Shown one piece after another: positions 10,886 to 24,785 of a stretch of DNA of 64,000 bases; position 1 is the stretch's first letter, and the number at the start of each line of letters is the position of its first letter. The DNA is taken from NCBI GenBank assembly GCA_000181795.3, contig CM012955.1, positions 13,302,704 through 13,366,703 on the forward strand, given 5' to 3'. Below the pieces are notes generated by a model. It searched no databases and was not told the origin of the DNA. It was given only the letters and a program-made list of their open reading frames with translations. The stretch is from Trichinella spiralis (taxonomy: Eukaryota > Nematoda > Enoplea > Trichinellida > Trichinellidae). The translations under genes and the position numbers were made by a program.

Positions 10886-13049
10886 ATGCAGAGAAATCCG
10901 TGGGGCATCAGCGAACGCAAAGAGCCGTCATGTTCGTTTGCCGAAATTATGGACGAAGAAGTAGCAAGAAAGCTTCAACTAGAGGAACAGTCATCTTCGG
11001 ATGTGAAAGCAGCTGACGCCGTTGAAGCCGAGCTTTGCGAAGGAGACGACTGCATTGACGACTATACTATTGCGAAGCTGTTGCAGAAAGATTATGATTT
11101 GGAAGTTGAGCATACACTTCGCTTGAAAGAGAAGCAGTACAACAAAGATGATAAAGGTTGGTTTGTGAAAATAGAATTATATTTTCTCATTGTTTTTTTT
11201 GTAATTCCAACCAATTGTTTGCTGTTATTTTTAAATATTAGTGGGAATTTCACTTGATTTATTGAAACCATCTCGAGAAAAGTATGATTCGGACGAATCT
11301 GTTGAAGAAAGAGATGACGAAGAACTTGAATACGTGAATAATAAATTAGATTGTAAAAACAAACATGATTTTATTAATGATAACAAATTGTTTTTGGATT
11401 ATTTCATTTTGAAGGTTACACAATTCCTGAATTCGGTTCCAAAGGTGTTGTATTTCAAAATGGACGATGTGTTACTAAACATGACAAAGAGATTTGTGGC
11501 CGTAAAAATGTTTCAAAATTCATGCAAGTAAGTTTAATAAGTAATAATTTTTTGGAATGATTATAAATATTGTTGTTGTGGTTCCAGTTTCCAGCGGAAT
11601 TCAACACTGGCGATGCGGCGAAAATCGACTTGAAATTGTCGAATCGTGTGTTCAATCAGCTGAAAGTGCATAGTATAAATATGGCTAAACGACGACACCG
11701 TGTGCACGAAAATAAAGAAAAAGCAACGGCGGTGAATGTTCAATGTTTTAACATTTTTAGCTTGTATCTGTCAGCTGGTTAGAAGCGATTTTGTATAGTG
11801 TGTATTGTTTCACGTATAGGCAAATATATACACAGAAATACTGCTGATAATGATAGTATTGTTTCTTATTATTGTCTGTTGCAGTGGGGTTTTGTTTCAG
11901 GAATTGGCGGTTGATACTACCACTCGAATGATATTATTTAAGATGATTAATGGAAATTTGCTCGAATCAGTGGATGGTCAAGTTGCTACAGGCAAAGAGT
12001 CGGTTGTTTTTCATGCAGTAGGCGGAAGGTATGTGTATAGGTTTTTCGAGATGTTGCACTGATGAATGTTTATATATGTATTATTCAGTTCGTTGTTAAA
12101 TGTTGTAATAAGTAAATTGCCGTGCAATATTTCAGCGATCTGATACAAGAAAAGCAGTGTTCGAATTTTGCTGTTAAAATTTTTAAGACAGCGTTAAACG
12201 AATTTCAAAATCGAATTGATTACGTTCAAGAGGATTTTCGTTTCAAAAACACACGAAAAATACTTAAACTATGGGCAGAGAAGGAATATCGCAATTTGAA
12301 GAGGTAAATGTATATATATAATAAGTATGTGAAATTGTTGTTTGATTTTTATCATTCTGAATATAGATTGAAAACCAATGGATTACCTTGTCCAGATCCA
12401 GTCACTGTGCAAAGTCACGTTCTTGTGATGTCATTTATTGGAGATGAGAAAGTTTCGGCTCCAAAACTGAAAGATGTTCAATTAGATCTAGCTACCTGGG
12501 AAGTATTGTATGACGAACTGAAATCGGTAGTTCCCATCTATCAAGGCAAACCATTCGCGCGCGCATGTGCTTCTCCGCTAATATACTTTTAGATCATGAA
12601 ATCGATGTTTCGAAATTGTCGTCTGGTCCATGCGGATTTGAGTGAATTCAACATATTATATTGGAATGAAAAGCTGTGGATAATTGACGTTGCCCAGGCG
12701 ACGGATTTGTCGAATCCGCAGTGTTTTTCATATTTGGCACGTGACTGTCGTAATGTGAACAACGTAGGGCGAACGACGTTGCTTTGTTTGGGATTGTACT
12801 TTGTCAGTAGATATTTTATTTGTGTAGTTTTTCGCCGAACGTGGGGTTCAGGTATGCAGTGTGCGAGAGCTGTTCAACGAAGTTACCGATTTGAAGTTCA
12901 CCAACGACTGCACCTTCAACGCCGAAGTGGAAGATCTTGTCAACAGCAGTCGTCCTAAAGTTTACGGAAAGCGCTGTCCGGCTGATTGTTTGCTCGATAG
13001 CCAAAATGACCAGGGCGCGTCGGTCAGTGAACGGGATTTCGCTCCGTGA
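10886..13049 (+). CDS. RIOK3: RIO-family atypical protein kinase RIOK3
   Basis: Nine phase-consistent exons: 10886-11156, 11242-11352, 11415-11527, 11588-11731, 11901-12028, 12136-12303, 12367-12526, 12593-12763 and 12828-13049. The N-terminus (NPWGISERKEPSCSFAEIMDEE) and the middle block CVTKHDKEICGRKN are specific to RIOK3 rather than RIOK1 or RIOK2. The RIO kinase core follows: STGKESVVFHA (nucleotide loop), FAVKIFKTALNEFQNR (catalytic Lys), WAEKEYRNL, catalytic loop LVHADLSEFNILYW and metal-binding LWIIDVAQ. Human RIOK3 associates with pre-40S particles and innate immune signalling. The protein is near full length. The tail after the kinase core, past ELFNEVTDLKF, diverges. The start is the first ATG after an acceptor-like CGCAG, which suggests trans-splicing. 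Confidence 0.95.
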
Positions 13050-14763
13050 TGATTTTATTCATGTGCGGGCTCAAGCTGTTTGCTGGTCTGCTGGTATTGC
13101 GGAAGAAACGTGCAACATATTATTATACAGTATGCACAGTGAAAAATTTTGATTGGAAATCAAGTTTGAAAAATAAAACTGACATTACTGTCGTCCAATT
13201 GTTGTTGTTTTTGTTGTTGTTTTTCAAAAATTTTTTAATGAATAAAATGAACTTGATTATTTTTCTGCTTTAATATTTTACCCGCACATTGATTGAAACG
13301 CAACCGTAGTAAGTAAGTACTTTGCATAAGACGGTGAAATAGAATGCATTCATTATAATCGAAATGTTAAGTTTTGTGTTCAATTTTTTATGATGATGAA
13401 AAGTTGGCTAATGCATTCTAGATTAATATATTAATTGAAAAATTGAAATTTATGCGATGCAATATTTTATTTTATTGTGAGAAGTATTAAAAAAAATTAA
13501 CAGATGAAAAAGAATGTTGTTCGTTATTCATGAAGTTAGTTATTTTAATTTATGAAGTGCTATTGTTATTGTGCGTGTTGAAGATCGATGACTGGGAGAA
13601 GGAGAGAATTTTTTGCTGAATGATGACGATAATTAGTACTGTAATTGAAAGAAAAAACTTGAAGTTCAAAATGAATATTTAAAAAGTCAATTTAGCCATT
13701 TGTCATTTGTATTGAAAGAAGAGCTGTGGAAAAAGTCTCATTATTAAGGATTAAAAAGAAAATAAAAAATTAATCAAAAATTGAAAGTTCAACAACGCTT
13801 GTCTATCTAGTAGCAATAAAACACATGCGTGCATGCATCATGCATTTGCTAACTTGTTATATCTGTTGCACTTGTTGTTTGCTTACGTTTGTTTTCCTTT
13901 TTCCATTTGAAAATTTACATATCTGTGCGACTGTAGCAAATAGAATATGATAACATTTGAATTCGGATGGGGAAATTTGCATTTTGAAAATGGAAATGAT
14001 TTGCACGCACGTTTGTTTTACATAATGAAAAGCAGTATAAGATTTTTTTTTACAAAGATAACGAGTAAATTAATTGAAAAAATTTATTATTATTATTCAT
14101 TTTCAAATTAAATTTTTCATTTAATATATTGATTTTATTGGAAAAAAAAACAAAAAGTCGATTTGCAAATAGTCAAGTGAGTATAGTGAATGATTGTTGC
14201 CAAGAAGAAACCTTTCAAGCATATTAAAGAAGCTAGTTTAAAGAAACCAGTTTACAAAATTACATCATTATGAAGTTTGAAATCCACTACAACCGCCATT
14301 ATTATTATAAGCAAAGCAAATAGAATTTGCTGCTGCAATATCATCAGTGGAAAAAATGGTTTTTCAAAAGTGCACCGTTTTTTTACAAATATTGTATTTA
14401 TTATACGAAAAATATGAAAAAAAAGAAAAACATAGAACATAAACATCACAATTGAAATGGCAATGTAAACTAGCAAAAAATAATAAAAGCAAACAAACAG
14501 AAAAACAGATATATAAATAGATAGATGGATATTGGACGTGGTGGTTTTTCTTGTAGCAACAGATGCGGTCGGTATACATGTGTGTACAAACAGCGTAGAC
14601 GTACGCAGTCGTTTGTAGAGTTAGCAGAAGATATAATAAATATATAATAGATGTGAAAAGTTTCAAATTGAACAATTTTGATTGAACAAGTGGAACTTAA
14701 ATTGAAATCTTAAATGGGAAAAAAAGGGGGGGGGGCGTGGGATTTATTATCCCTTTTCCCCAT
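13050..14763. other. Intergenic AT-rich stretch
   Basis: About 1.7 kb without supportable coding sequence. It contains poly-A and poly-T runs and, at 14726-14735, a run of ten G just before the 3-prime end of the claudin-like gene. Confidence 0.5.
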
Positions 14764-15364
14764 TCAACATGGACACAGAATTGAACTAAGCGCAAGACCT
14801 GATGCGATGAGAGTGTCGAATAAAAGCACAGCAACTCCAGCTACGCAAAGCCATATGGACAGTCCGAGTTCTTTGTCACTGGTGAGATCTTCAATTTGGC
14901 CAATTTCTCGATCGTGTGCGATGCATATAATGCCGGTAAGATCCAACACGAAAGCCAACGCCGTCACGTAGGGCAAAGGTTGGGTCATGCATCGTCGACA
15001 ACATATCCCGTAGTAGGCAATGCAAGACCAAGCGAACGCCACTGCACAAGTTGCGCACGAAAGAAACATCGCCCCTGCACCGAGTTGTTCAGCAAGAGTC
15101 AAATCCTTGAAACAATAATAATGAGAATAAGAACAATTAAACCAAATCCCCATATTACGCATCACTTACATCCCAAATTTTTCTGCAGTGATTGAAATCG
15201 ACCTCATCGCCCAATTTGGTACAATTTAAAAATAGTCCAACCGCATAACCGATACCGTCATCACTGCTTTCCACCCACATCGGTAGCAGCATTCCGCCCA
15301 TGGTGAAGCCAACTGCCACCAAAAGGCCGAGCATGTAAACAGTCTGCAACACTGTCACGCACAT
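14764..15364 (-). CDS. Claudin/PMP22-like four-helix membrane protein
   Basis: Two exons, 15364-15170 and 15105-14764, with a canonical GTAAGT donor after KIWD. Four hydrophobic segments are visible: the start to about residue 30, AGAMFLSCATCAVAFAWSCI, YVTALAFVLDLTGIICIA and LSIWLCVAGVAVLLFDTLIA. The first extracellular loop has the superfamily arrangement W (PMW), GLF-x-x-C and a second C (NHC). The layout fits the PMP22/EMP/claudin superfamily, which includes junction and tetraspan regulatory proteins. I cannot say which subfamily. The coding frame continues upstream of the chosen ATG to an acceptor TTCTAG at 15398-15399. Either the message is trans-spliced there, or an upstream coding exon was missed. 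Confidence 0.65.
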
Positions 15365-15397
15365 CTCGCTCTTTCCTCTTCTGGTCACTTCAACAGT

Positions 15398-15404
15398 CTA
15401 GAAT
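15398..15404 (-). promoter_or_regulatory. Splice acceptor upstream of the claudin-like start
   Basis: ATTCTAG on the minus strand, 33 bp upstream of the first ATG of the claudin-like gene. It is either a cis acceptor to an unseen 5-prime exon or a spliced-leader acceptor. Confidence 0.4.
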
Positions 15405-16778
15405 AGGAACAAAAACAACAATTCATTCATCAGTCGGTCAGTTTTGGAGGGAAAGGGGGTAAATTGGAAAAGTTGTTGTAGAAATTTGCATAGCTGTACC
15501 GCGCCGTCGGCTATGTTTGATTGAATTTGAACAAAAACGAAAAACTGTTGCAGCAAACTGAAATCACGACCATTGCAAAGAAAAAAAAAGCAGAGCAATC
15601 TGAAAACAATCGTTTGTTGTGTGCTTGTAGAAAGAGCAGAAAAAAGAAGAAGAAGAAGAAGAAACAAAGAAGAAAAAATCAATCCAGAAATAAAAATTAA
15701 TCGACGAACGAGTCGACACCAGAAGAGAAAAGCTGCCACCAGCTGATGGAAGCTTTTCATGTTGGCTGTATGTCACATGTGATACGTGAAATGAACGAAT
15801 CGTGACGACCAACTGGTCCATCGATGCCAGTACACCGGTTTTTATTAATGGCAATTCCATCATTCGAAACTGCAAATCAAGCTCATCGACCGTATCAATC
15901 GGTATCTACAGTAAACCGACACGGTAATGTCAATGATTTTGGAATAAAATTCGAACAACCAAAAAAGCTCAATACACTGGACTGGCAGGCAAATCGTCTC
16001 CAAGAGCATCGACACTGACGCTGAATAAACGATAATGAAATTGAATTTGAACGAAATAATAATAATGGAATAGTATAAAATAATAATAATAATAATTTGA
16101 AAAAAGCAATTTTCCATTAGCTACTGCTGCCGAATTATACGCAATGATCCAAGAAAATGGAAAACATTCAAAATAGGAATACTTGCACAATTCGGAAAAG
16201 TGAACTTTGAAAATTATCATCTTCCGCTTGCAACATCCCACGAATACCAACGTGGCGGAAGTGTCAAATGTTTACCGATAAGTTAGAAAAGAAAAGAAAA
16301 AAAATAAACGAAAATTCAGGTTAAATTCAGGGTTGATTCATCAAACAACAATGGCCTCGTTTGAGAAATTGGGAAATCAATTTTTCAAACTCAACATCAT
16401 ACTGTGGGAAAAGATGTGAATGAAAATTTTTTACAACTGCACAAAACTTCAACAGTATACAATTTTGACCAGGTTGTTTGAACAAATGAAAAAATACCGT
16501 TGAACCGTTTGACCAATCAAAAAAACTATTTATTCCCCGTTTGAGATGAATAAGTTAACGTTACAGTTGACCAAAATGAAAAATTATCTGATGGTGTTCT
16601 CCTTAAATCTGTCATTATTCACATTAACTTATTTGTATTAAATCGATGAAATACCAAATAAGATTCCAATTCTGTTAATTCATCAAAATCTACTTACTAC
16701 TAATCACACAATGGGTCATCATCATTTGACAAAATTGAAACTAAACAAAATGCCGCTAACATTACTGTAGTGGTCCAA

Positions 16779-16816
16779 CAACAACAACAACAACAACAAT
16801 AATAATAATAATAATC
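16779..16816. repeat. CAA/TAA trinucleotide repeat
   Basis: A run of CAA units passing directly into TAA units. Confidence 0.85.
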
Positions 16817-18954
16817 AATACAACAGTTATTGGATCTGTAGTTACGAAGATGAAATTGGACATCGCTTTTATCTCTTTAAAAGGTGCATTTCATTCACTA
16901 AAAGAGAGATGCATTGGAGCTATTATATATCTGTTCTAGTTATATGGAAATCTTACAATAAGAAAATTTCACTTTGTTTGACAATCAATAGCACACTTAT
17001 AGAATTATAAAATGTTGATAGATAATTAGTTTCCATTGCAATTATTAATACCGCAAAGCATTTCGTGCCAAATGTTTAACAGGTTTATTCGGTTCAATTT
17101 TACACCAACTGAATGAATGAACCGTATTCATTTTTTGAAAACAACTCTTAAAATTTGTTCATAATGTCGTTGTAAAAGTGAAAAGAACAAATTTCCAAAA
17201 ATTGCTTCAAATCAAATGAATCAAATAGATAAACAATGACAATAGTTATTGTTGAAAAAGGCTTTTCAAATGGTCAAGTAATGCACAGATGTTTGTCGTA
17301 GCAGTCGTTTGTGGAAAGAAGTATTGTCGGTAATCGAAAAGTTTCGAAAGGCTAATAAATTGATTATTTTCTATTTTCAAGAAAAGACTAATGCTAATCA
17401 AACTGTTAATCCTCAGAGTATATTCGAAGAAAAAAATTCCAAAGCTTTTCAATGCTTACTTCTTCTAAGCTTCAAATAACTGCCCAATCAGCGGCGTAAT
17501 GTCGATCGATTTGTTGTAGAAATAGTAATCGTTTTTTTTGCCTCTCCATTCGTGCACAGTATACTGATTTTACAAATTTTTAAGCTGTGCAGCAAAGCTA
17601 CTTATCGTGATAAGTTAAAACGATTACAGTACGATTATAAATACCTTTTTCTTCACTTTGTTATAGAACATAAAATCACAACTACTATTAATCAATGCGG
17701 CAACATTTTCTTTCAATAACACTGATTTTTGCAATGGACAAAATTCATTCTTAAAAAAAATTCTTAAACTGCATAATTAGGCTTTAATTTATAGAAATTT
17801 CAATTTATTAAGGCTTTGTTGCAAACTTGTTTATCAAATGGAAATTTGCAAATGCTGTTGTTGAATGCACTATTAATTGTTACAAACTTTATTGCAATTC
17901 AAAGTGCAATTAGCAAGTAAAGCAAATGGACAACAGATCACTTCATTTCTGCTTAATTAATTGTAACCTTTCAACAGACTAAATGGAACAATTTGAAATA
18001 ATTAGCTTTGAATTATTATTATTATTATTATAGAAAATTACATTGTAAATAAACAGAAAGGAAAAATAATTTTTTAACATACCGCTGTAGAAAAGCAATC
18101 AATATGATAAGTTGAAATAATGACAGCAATATGTGCAGCATGTCATACGTCAAACGATAAATAATCATGCTTTGAAATTCGGTTTTCGATGATATGACAA
18201 GTTGCTTTTGGCACAAACATAAAAAGCATCTGATTATCCGATATGCGTGAATAAGCTAACTTTAACTAACTAACTAACTGGCAAAATGCTCCACTATAAA
18301 CAAATTACGGCTATTGACAAAAAATTCCCTTCACATTCAACACTTGAGCAATTTGCTCAACATCTTCACATTCTTTTTATCAATTTCTTGCATTTTTCTT
18401 TGTTATCAAAGAAGCATAGTTCAATTTTTGAAATTTTAACAAAAAAAAAAGATATTTTCACCTACTTACCTACCTACTGCGTGTGGAGGAGCATGACGAT
18501 TGGAAAATTTTCAATAAGTTCACCTTTTTCAAATTCGAATGGGTCAACGTTTGAAAAAAAAATTCACCCAGAGATATATTATCCAAAGACTAAACTTAAT
18601 TCAACAAAATGCAAATATATTCTCGTAGTGAAAAGCCCAGAACAGAATACTACACAGTACAATGGTTTTGCTCATTTTTCAACACAACACTTCCTCTGGA
18701 AAGATGCTCAAGATGAGAATCACGAAAAAAAGTAAAAAACACAAACAAATTGTTTTTTGAAAAATTACCTTTTTTGCACACGATATGAAGATGAATTTTA
18801 ATATATATATGTTTTTTTCTTAAATTAATGAATCACAGTTGAATGAAGAATAAGCGCGTCAAACAAGATAATAAACATAAAGCATCACAACCAAGTCGGA
18901 GAGTAAACGACATAAAATTTTAAAGTTTCTTTACAATGATATTTTACAAATACT

Positions 18955-18967
18955 GGGGGGGGGGGGG
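18955..18967. repeat. Homopolymer run of 13 G
   Basis: Thirteen consecutive G in an AT-rich context. It may be a real G-tract or an assembly/sequencing artefact. Confidence 0.85.
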
Positions 18968-21624
18968 CAAACAGAAAATTTACACATCCCACAGAGCACA
19001 TTTTGCAGCAGCAAGCAAGCTGCAAAGTGAGAGCAAACAAACAAAAGCAAACCTGTCGAATAAATCGATCATGTTGTAAATCGATTTGAGCTTGGAAAGT
19101 TGGTCATTTTAATGGATTTCAGAAATTATGAAAGGAAATGCTTTTTTACAAATCATACATTCCATCGCACATTCATGATTGTAACCGGAAAAAAGGACAA
19201 GCGTTCAATAAATAATACAGCCCAGCAGTACAACATAAATATTAATGTAATGTTAATAAATAATAATAATAATAATAAATTTATTTTCCTCTCCACAATA
19301 TGCGCTCTTTTATTGTCATTGAAAAGAAAATTGCCTCAATTATATGCACACGAGTGATGGCAGGCATATCGTGGGCATTTTCAAGTGCACACCAAAACTT
19401 GACATCACGTCAAAAGTCGCATATCAAAACTGATTGCATATCAGAAAAAAAACATGATCAACTATCAACTAATACAAACTGAAAATAGTGAAAACTTAAT
19501 GCTCATACCAAACTTGTCCTTCTAGGTCTAAGCTAATTGTTTATCACATTTTCATTAGATAAAAGTTTTAGCTAGAAAAAAAACATACTTTTCTTAATTC
19601 CACGTCATATGCTGCTTTCAAATAACCCAAATCACATTATTTGCAACAAGAATATAATTGAATTGTAATTTGAAAAAAAAGTTGTCAACGGATATAATTT
19701 ACATGCAGAATAAATAATAAGTGGAAAATTTTCCTAGTTAAAAATCAAAGTGATCGATGTTAAAAGTTTCAAAATTACAATTTCAATTTTTGCATTCATT
19801 TTTATTATGAAATGTTGAAATTAATTGAATTGATTTATTGAAACAGTGCTAGTAGTAGCTCTGATGACAATCCATAAAAAATTTCAAGTAAGCACAAAAC
19901 TTGTTCATGTTCAAAAAAACAAACCAGCAGCTTCAGACGCAAACTGCAGAACTACTTACTGATATGATTGATACCTACTTTTCATTTTTATACTATCAAA
20001 AAAAAGTAATTTAATAAATAAAAATATTTATTATTTTATTAACTGCTGTTGCAAAGCAAGCATATGCGTTCATATTTACGCGTTTAAGAGAAATTAATTC
20101 TTCATTGATTTGAATCGAAAAACAACTTAAAAACATTCAACTTCATTGCAAACTTGCACAATTTATAGAAAATCAGATGAAAACCACTCACCATTCAAAT
20201 GAAACATTGATTTCATTCATTAGTAATTTTTATTTTTTTTGCTTGAATTATTACTTATGGATTATTATTAATGCCTTTCTCTCAGATAACTGTTCACTTA
20301 TTTTTGTCTCAATTCAAGCAAAAAAACTGCTAATGAGCTAAAAAGCGCTTTAGCCACAGAACAGAATAAATAATGCAAAATACAAACACACATGAAAACA
20401 GACAATAAATTTTCTTTGTCCATTAAAATTGAAAAACTAAATTTGTTTTTAGGCATTAATTTCATAATTCATCAAAGTTGAAATTTTATAAATTAACTAC
20501 TAATAATAATTCACTTCTGCCGTCTGCTTTAATCACCTATGCAAAATAAAATAACAGAACAAAAGCAAATGATAGGCCTATTTCTTATCAATTCCCCTTT
20601 ACTCCCTCGTCGATAAATCAACACGCTTCAAAGACCCCACATTTATGAATAAATCAATTTTCCACCAAATTTCTAAACAAAAAGAAATACAGTCTTCAGC
20701 TAATCAATCAGTCAATCTCAATCAATGCCTTTTTTTTCTCATTTATCACCATACGGACAAAGGTTTCAGAGAAGAATATTTTCAAGTAAAATCTCGCAAA
20801 TTACCACCTTCTTGTACAAAGATTATACATTTCATATCTGCATATTGGAAAAGTCTCAATGCGCAAATTGTTGTGCAAAAGTGACATTCAAAATGATACT
20901 TTTCTCAAATCATTTTAAACCAGTAATAATGAAAATTAAAAAAAAGAAGAAAAAGGAATTAGAATCCCTTCGACAACTTTTGCTAACGTCAAATAATATA
21001 TGTACAGCAAACAAAGATTTGCATAACTTACGAATGGAGTTCAAAGGTGTGACTATATGCGATGTGTGCTACTACTGCAACTGCGGTCTGTTCGAACTAT
21101 TACGAATAATTTGCCCGCAACCTGACCAAATAAATACTTTGAAACGAAAAGCATCTAAATTTGAAAAAAAAATCCATTAACTATATACACATGTGTATGA
21201 GAATTTTCAAAAAATATTTCTACAGCTTGAAAAATACAAAAACTTGAAAAAAGAACATAATATATAGATTAAGACATAAAACAACTTAACTAACAAATGA
21301 AAAAAGTAAAAACGGACTGCTCTGAATGAGAATGTATGTGTGCAAAGTGTGGCCTGCCTTTTCGTTTATTACGTGTCGTATGCTTTATCAAGGCGTTTTT
21401 ACTTTTCATCTAAACAAGAAAATCACATCATTCAGTGCAAAAAAGAGATGTACAGAATGTCGCTTGAAAAACACTGAAAAAATTTGCCTTTTCTTGACGA
21501 ATCACAGCTGAAAAGTACGAAAAAACACCATTTGCCTCACCAATTGGCATTTTCCATTTCCTTTCATTCGACGTCAACAACAACAACTGACAAAATTTTC
21601 ATTCTGCATTCACAACATTAGCAG

Positions 21625-21626
<2 letters not shown>

Positions 21627-21660
<34 letters not shown>
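21627..21660. repeat. TA dinucleotide microsatellite
   Basis: About 17 uninterrupted TA units. Confidence 0.9.
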
Positions 21661-21666
<6 letters not shown>

Positions 21667-21940
21667 TTTTCAGTGCAACAGAAAATAAATGTGCGCATTC
21701 ATTCATCATTTTGCACACACAGACTTGCTGTCACACGTTCGTGAATCGGCTAACAATGGCCAAATTAAGTAGACATAAATTAATTAATTAATTAATTAAT
21801 TGTGAACTGATAAAAAACTAATAAAAAACCAATAGCTGCTATTTGATCAGAGGCAGATGAGCAGAGAGGTTCAACGTCCTTTCAAAACCAACACCAACTG
21901 CATGCAGTCAACAGATTCGCCGTTCCCATGCAGCTCGAAC

Positions 21941-23703
21941 TCAACACGTTCTTACAGCAGGATAAACATGGGTAGAATCGCTTAACCAGGTCATCTTGGA
22001 TCGGCAAGATGGCAAAATTGCCTGAATGGTATATACCAAACTTCCACAAAGGCTGTAAAATAGTAGAATGAATGTGCGGTCTGTTGTTATCAAAATCATC
22101 AACCAGCTAACCAACCAAAACTACCTGATGTGAATTCCTACAAAACTTGGCCATGAAAACGCATAATCGCTGGTGCAAACCATTCCAATGTAAGTTATGA
22201 AAATGTTCTAAAACAAACATATTATGCAGGTGAAAAATTACAACAATCCACAAACCTTGATTGTACCGATGCAAGATGTGGCCAATGGTGAATTGAAGTG
22301 AGTGCACAAAATTGTCGACATGTTCAGCAAATATCCTCCAACACACGAACAGCAAAACAACAACAAAAATACCCAATCTTTCCAAAATTCAAAGTAAATT
22401 ATCTAAAAAATATGTTCAAAATGATGCTCATTTAAAATTTTACATTCACTTCTACAAACTTCATTCAAATCATCCACCAGCAAACAATAACAAAGCAGAA
22501 TCGGCAAGGAACATACGGCGTTGTAGAAGAGCATGTCGTTTTTCGGTAAATTCTAAATGAGAACCGTTTCTGCACAAAACTGATCAACATAAACCCAAAT
22601 CGTACATCATCATCATCATCATACATACAACATTGTTCATCTTCTCTTTGGCACATATGGTGTTGGCTGCAGTCATGAGATCATTGAACAGAACGTATCC
22701 ACAGCCGATGATATCAATATAAATATCATTTCTGAAATTGAAAATAAAAAATTCACAATTTCTTCACAGCACTACTTACTAAACAATAGCATACTATTGA
22801 TGCAAAACGACAATTCAAAAAGCACGTATTATTGATTGCAATAGAAAAAAATGAACATAAATCTTACACAGCAGCAACAATTGCACCAAGAATCATCAAA
22901 AAAATGGCCAGCTTAACCGATCTGTTGAAGCGATAGCTGAAAAAGAGGAGAAAAAAATAACCCAATCAGCAACAATTAACAACAGTAAAATAGTAGAGCA
23001 TTTTAATATTGGAAAATAAGAAATGGATTTGAACCCTAGAAAAATGAATTCGCCAATCATGGTAAATAGCAGAGCAAAACGACGCATCACGACAAACATC
23101 GGAAGACTTAAATGGAAAATTAGCATATTAAAAGTGTGAATGAAAAATTAACATCTGATTTACTTCAACGTTTTCGTGCTTCCCAGACCAGACAGCAAAT
23201 TGAGCAAGTATATCAATGGAAGAGGAAAAAGCTGAATAAATTATCCAAATTAATTAACTAAATAATTAATTAGTACAAAAAATCACCTTCTTCAGTGAAC
23301 CAAAAGACAAGTGTCCATTTTTACGACGAAATGCATTCCACAGACAAACAATCGACACCGTGCCGGCGAGCTAAAATTCCAACAGCATTAATTATTGCAT
23401 AGTTCATTGGTTTTTTTTCTTTGTTGAAGCATAAAATTGTTAAACCCACCTGACCAAGCCCGACAAATGTCAACGAAGGAAAGCTAAATTGAAAGCATGT
23501 AGAAAAAATGCAGTAAATAATTTTTGAAAAAAAAAATCATTTTCTTTTCCATACCGATAATTTGTCAAGATGAATTTATTTACGAAAACAATCAAGCTAG
23601 AAGTGGTACCAAAAAATAATGCAGTCAATAACTGATAAAAACGTTGATCCGGCTGAGATGTCAGGCTGCCAGGCAAAGAAGTCATGTAGCTAATAGAATT
23701 CAT
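21941..23703 (-). CDS. SLC35D-type UDP-sugar (nucleotide-sugar) transporter
   Basis: Eleven phase-consistent exons: 23703-23555, 23483-23450, 23370-23287, 23231-23164, 23106-23035, 22936-22868, 22731-22629, 22552-22460, 22402-22256, 22207-22125 and 22052-21941. Family blocks occur in order: LIVFVNKFILTNYR-FPS, VGLGQ, GLGSTKTLNLPMFVVMRRF (substrate-site motif), LGAIVAA, NDLMTAANTICAK, the block ILCTHFNSPLATSCIGTIKN, and ITYIGMVCTSDYAFSWPSFVG. These match SLC35D1/D2 and the nematode SQV-7 type, Golgi/ER antiporters that import UDP-glucuronate, UDP-GalNAc or related sugars for glycosaminoglycan synthesis. About ten hydrophobic segments are expected and visible. An exon 5 donor (GTTCAA) and several AAG acceptors are non-standard. 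Substrate preference cannot be read from the sequence. The alternative start at 23685 is six codons inward. Confidence 0.9.
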
Positions 23704-24785
23704 TAATTTAAAAAAAAATTTAACAAGCAAAAAAATATATAAGTAAAAAATAAATTTGTATGCACACACACACAGACGACACACATCAGTATAGAAGTTT
23801 GTGTGGTGTGCGTAAACAATATTGCATATATAAAGCATCGTACAGAAGGACATGAAGATGATGAATGAAAAATATTTTACTGGATAATTTTTTTTGAAAC
23901 AATTAATCAATTTCTGATATTTTTAAAGAACAATTTTCCTTAATAATCAATCAATCAATCAATAATTCATTCAAGATTTGCGTAGATTTCAAAACAGCAA
24001 TATGAAATAATAATAACAGAAAAATCAAAATTCTAAATATTCACAAAAATACTACGTCTTAATACACAACACCTTGTAAAAAAAGAAATAAAAAAACTCT
24101 ATGGTAGCATAATAAAAATGCTATGCTAAAAACAAAAAAGAAAATATTAAAATGATAATCAAGTTCTTCATTACCGTTAAAAGAACTACTGTAAATAATA
24201 CGAGTGCTCTCTTGGCTTCAATTTGCAAGCTGTTTAAAAGAAGCTCGAGGGTAAATGTTTTTTTTTTCATTCAAGCAGCACTATTATAATCGGTTTTCGT
24301 TTAATATTGTGTTGGTGCATACTGAAAAATGTAATATTAAAAAGAAAATCAACAATTAATTTTTTCAAAATCAATTCAAAGCAGCATTGCACAGTCAGAA
24401 AAAAAAATCACCAGCTAATATTTCATTTTAAAAAGCATCATTTAAAAAAAATTAAAAATTATTCATACCAATCAATGGAGCATCCTTTCTCTAAAGCCAA
24501 TCAACAAAATATGCAATGCTGTTTCTTTTCACAGAGCAGCGGGGTAGATAGGAATTAAGGAAAATGCAAAAATAAAGCTGATGAAACAAATCGTGTGTTA
24601 ATGTGCGATTAAAAAAACTTTCAACATTTTCAAAGTGGATAAACTGCTAAAAATAATGATAATCATTGAAAAAGCAAATAATAAGTTCTGTTTAAAAAAC
24701 TAATAAATAAATTTAAAAAAAAACAACAAATATATATATATATGTATGTATATATGTGAGGGGAAAATTTGCACAGGTTAAAAAG
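23704..24785. other. Intergenic stretch between transporter and DENND5
   Basis: About 1.1 kb, AT-rich, with no coding exon recognised. It includes the 3-prime end of the DENND5 gene and the 5-prime flank of the SLC35D-type gene, both on the minus strand. Confidence 0.5.

Larger units (their letters stand above)
15405..21940. repeat. Long gene-free, repeat-rich stretch
   Basis: About 6.5 kb without a gene that I can support. Long open frames, such as one near 18286-18735, are low-complexity Asn/Lys/Phe-rich translations without splice structure. Simple repeats include CAA then TAA tracts at about 16779-16816, a run of thirteen G at 18955-18967, a TA array at 21627-21660 and a TTAA array at about 21778-21801. 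The stretch could contain 5-prime UTR introns of the claudin-like gene or regulatory DNA. Confidence 0.5.

Noticed and set aside
18286-18735. 149-codon plus-strand open frame.
   Set aside because: Low-complexity His/Lys/Phe-rich translation, without splice structure or motif, in AT-rich DNA.
22107-22385. Long minus-strand open frame in the transporter region.
   Set aside because: It is a shadow frame of the real SLC35D exons 9 and 10, which match the family in another frame.
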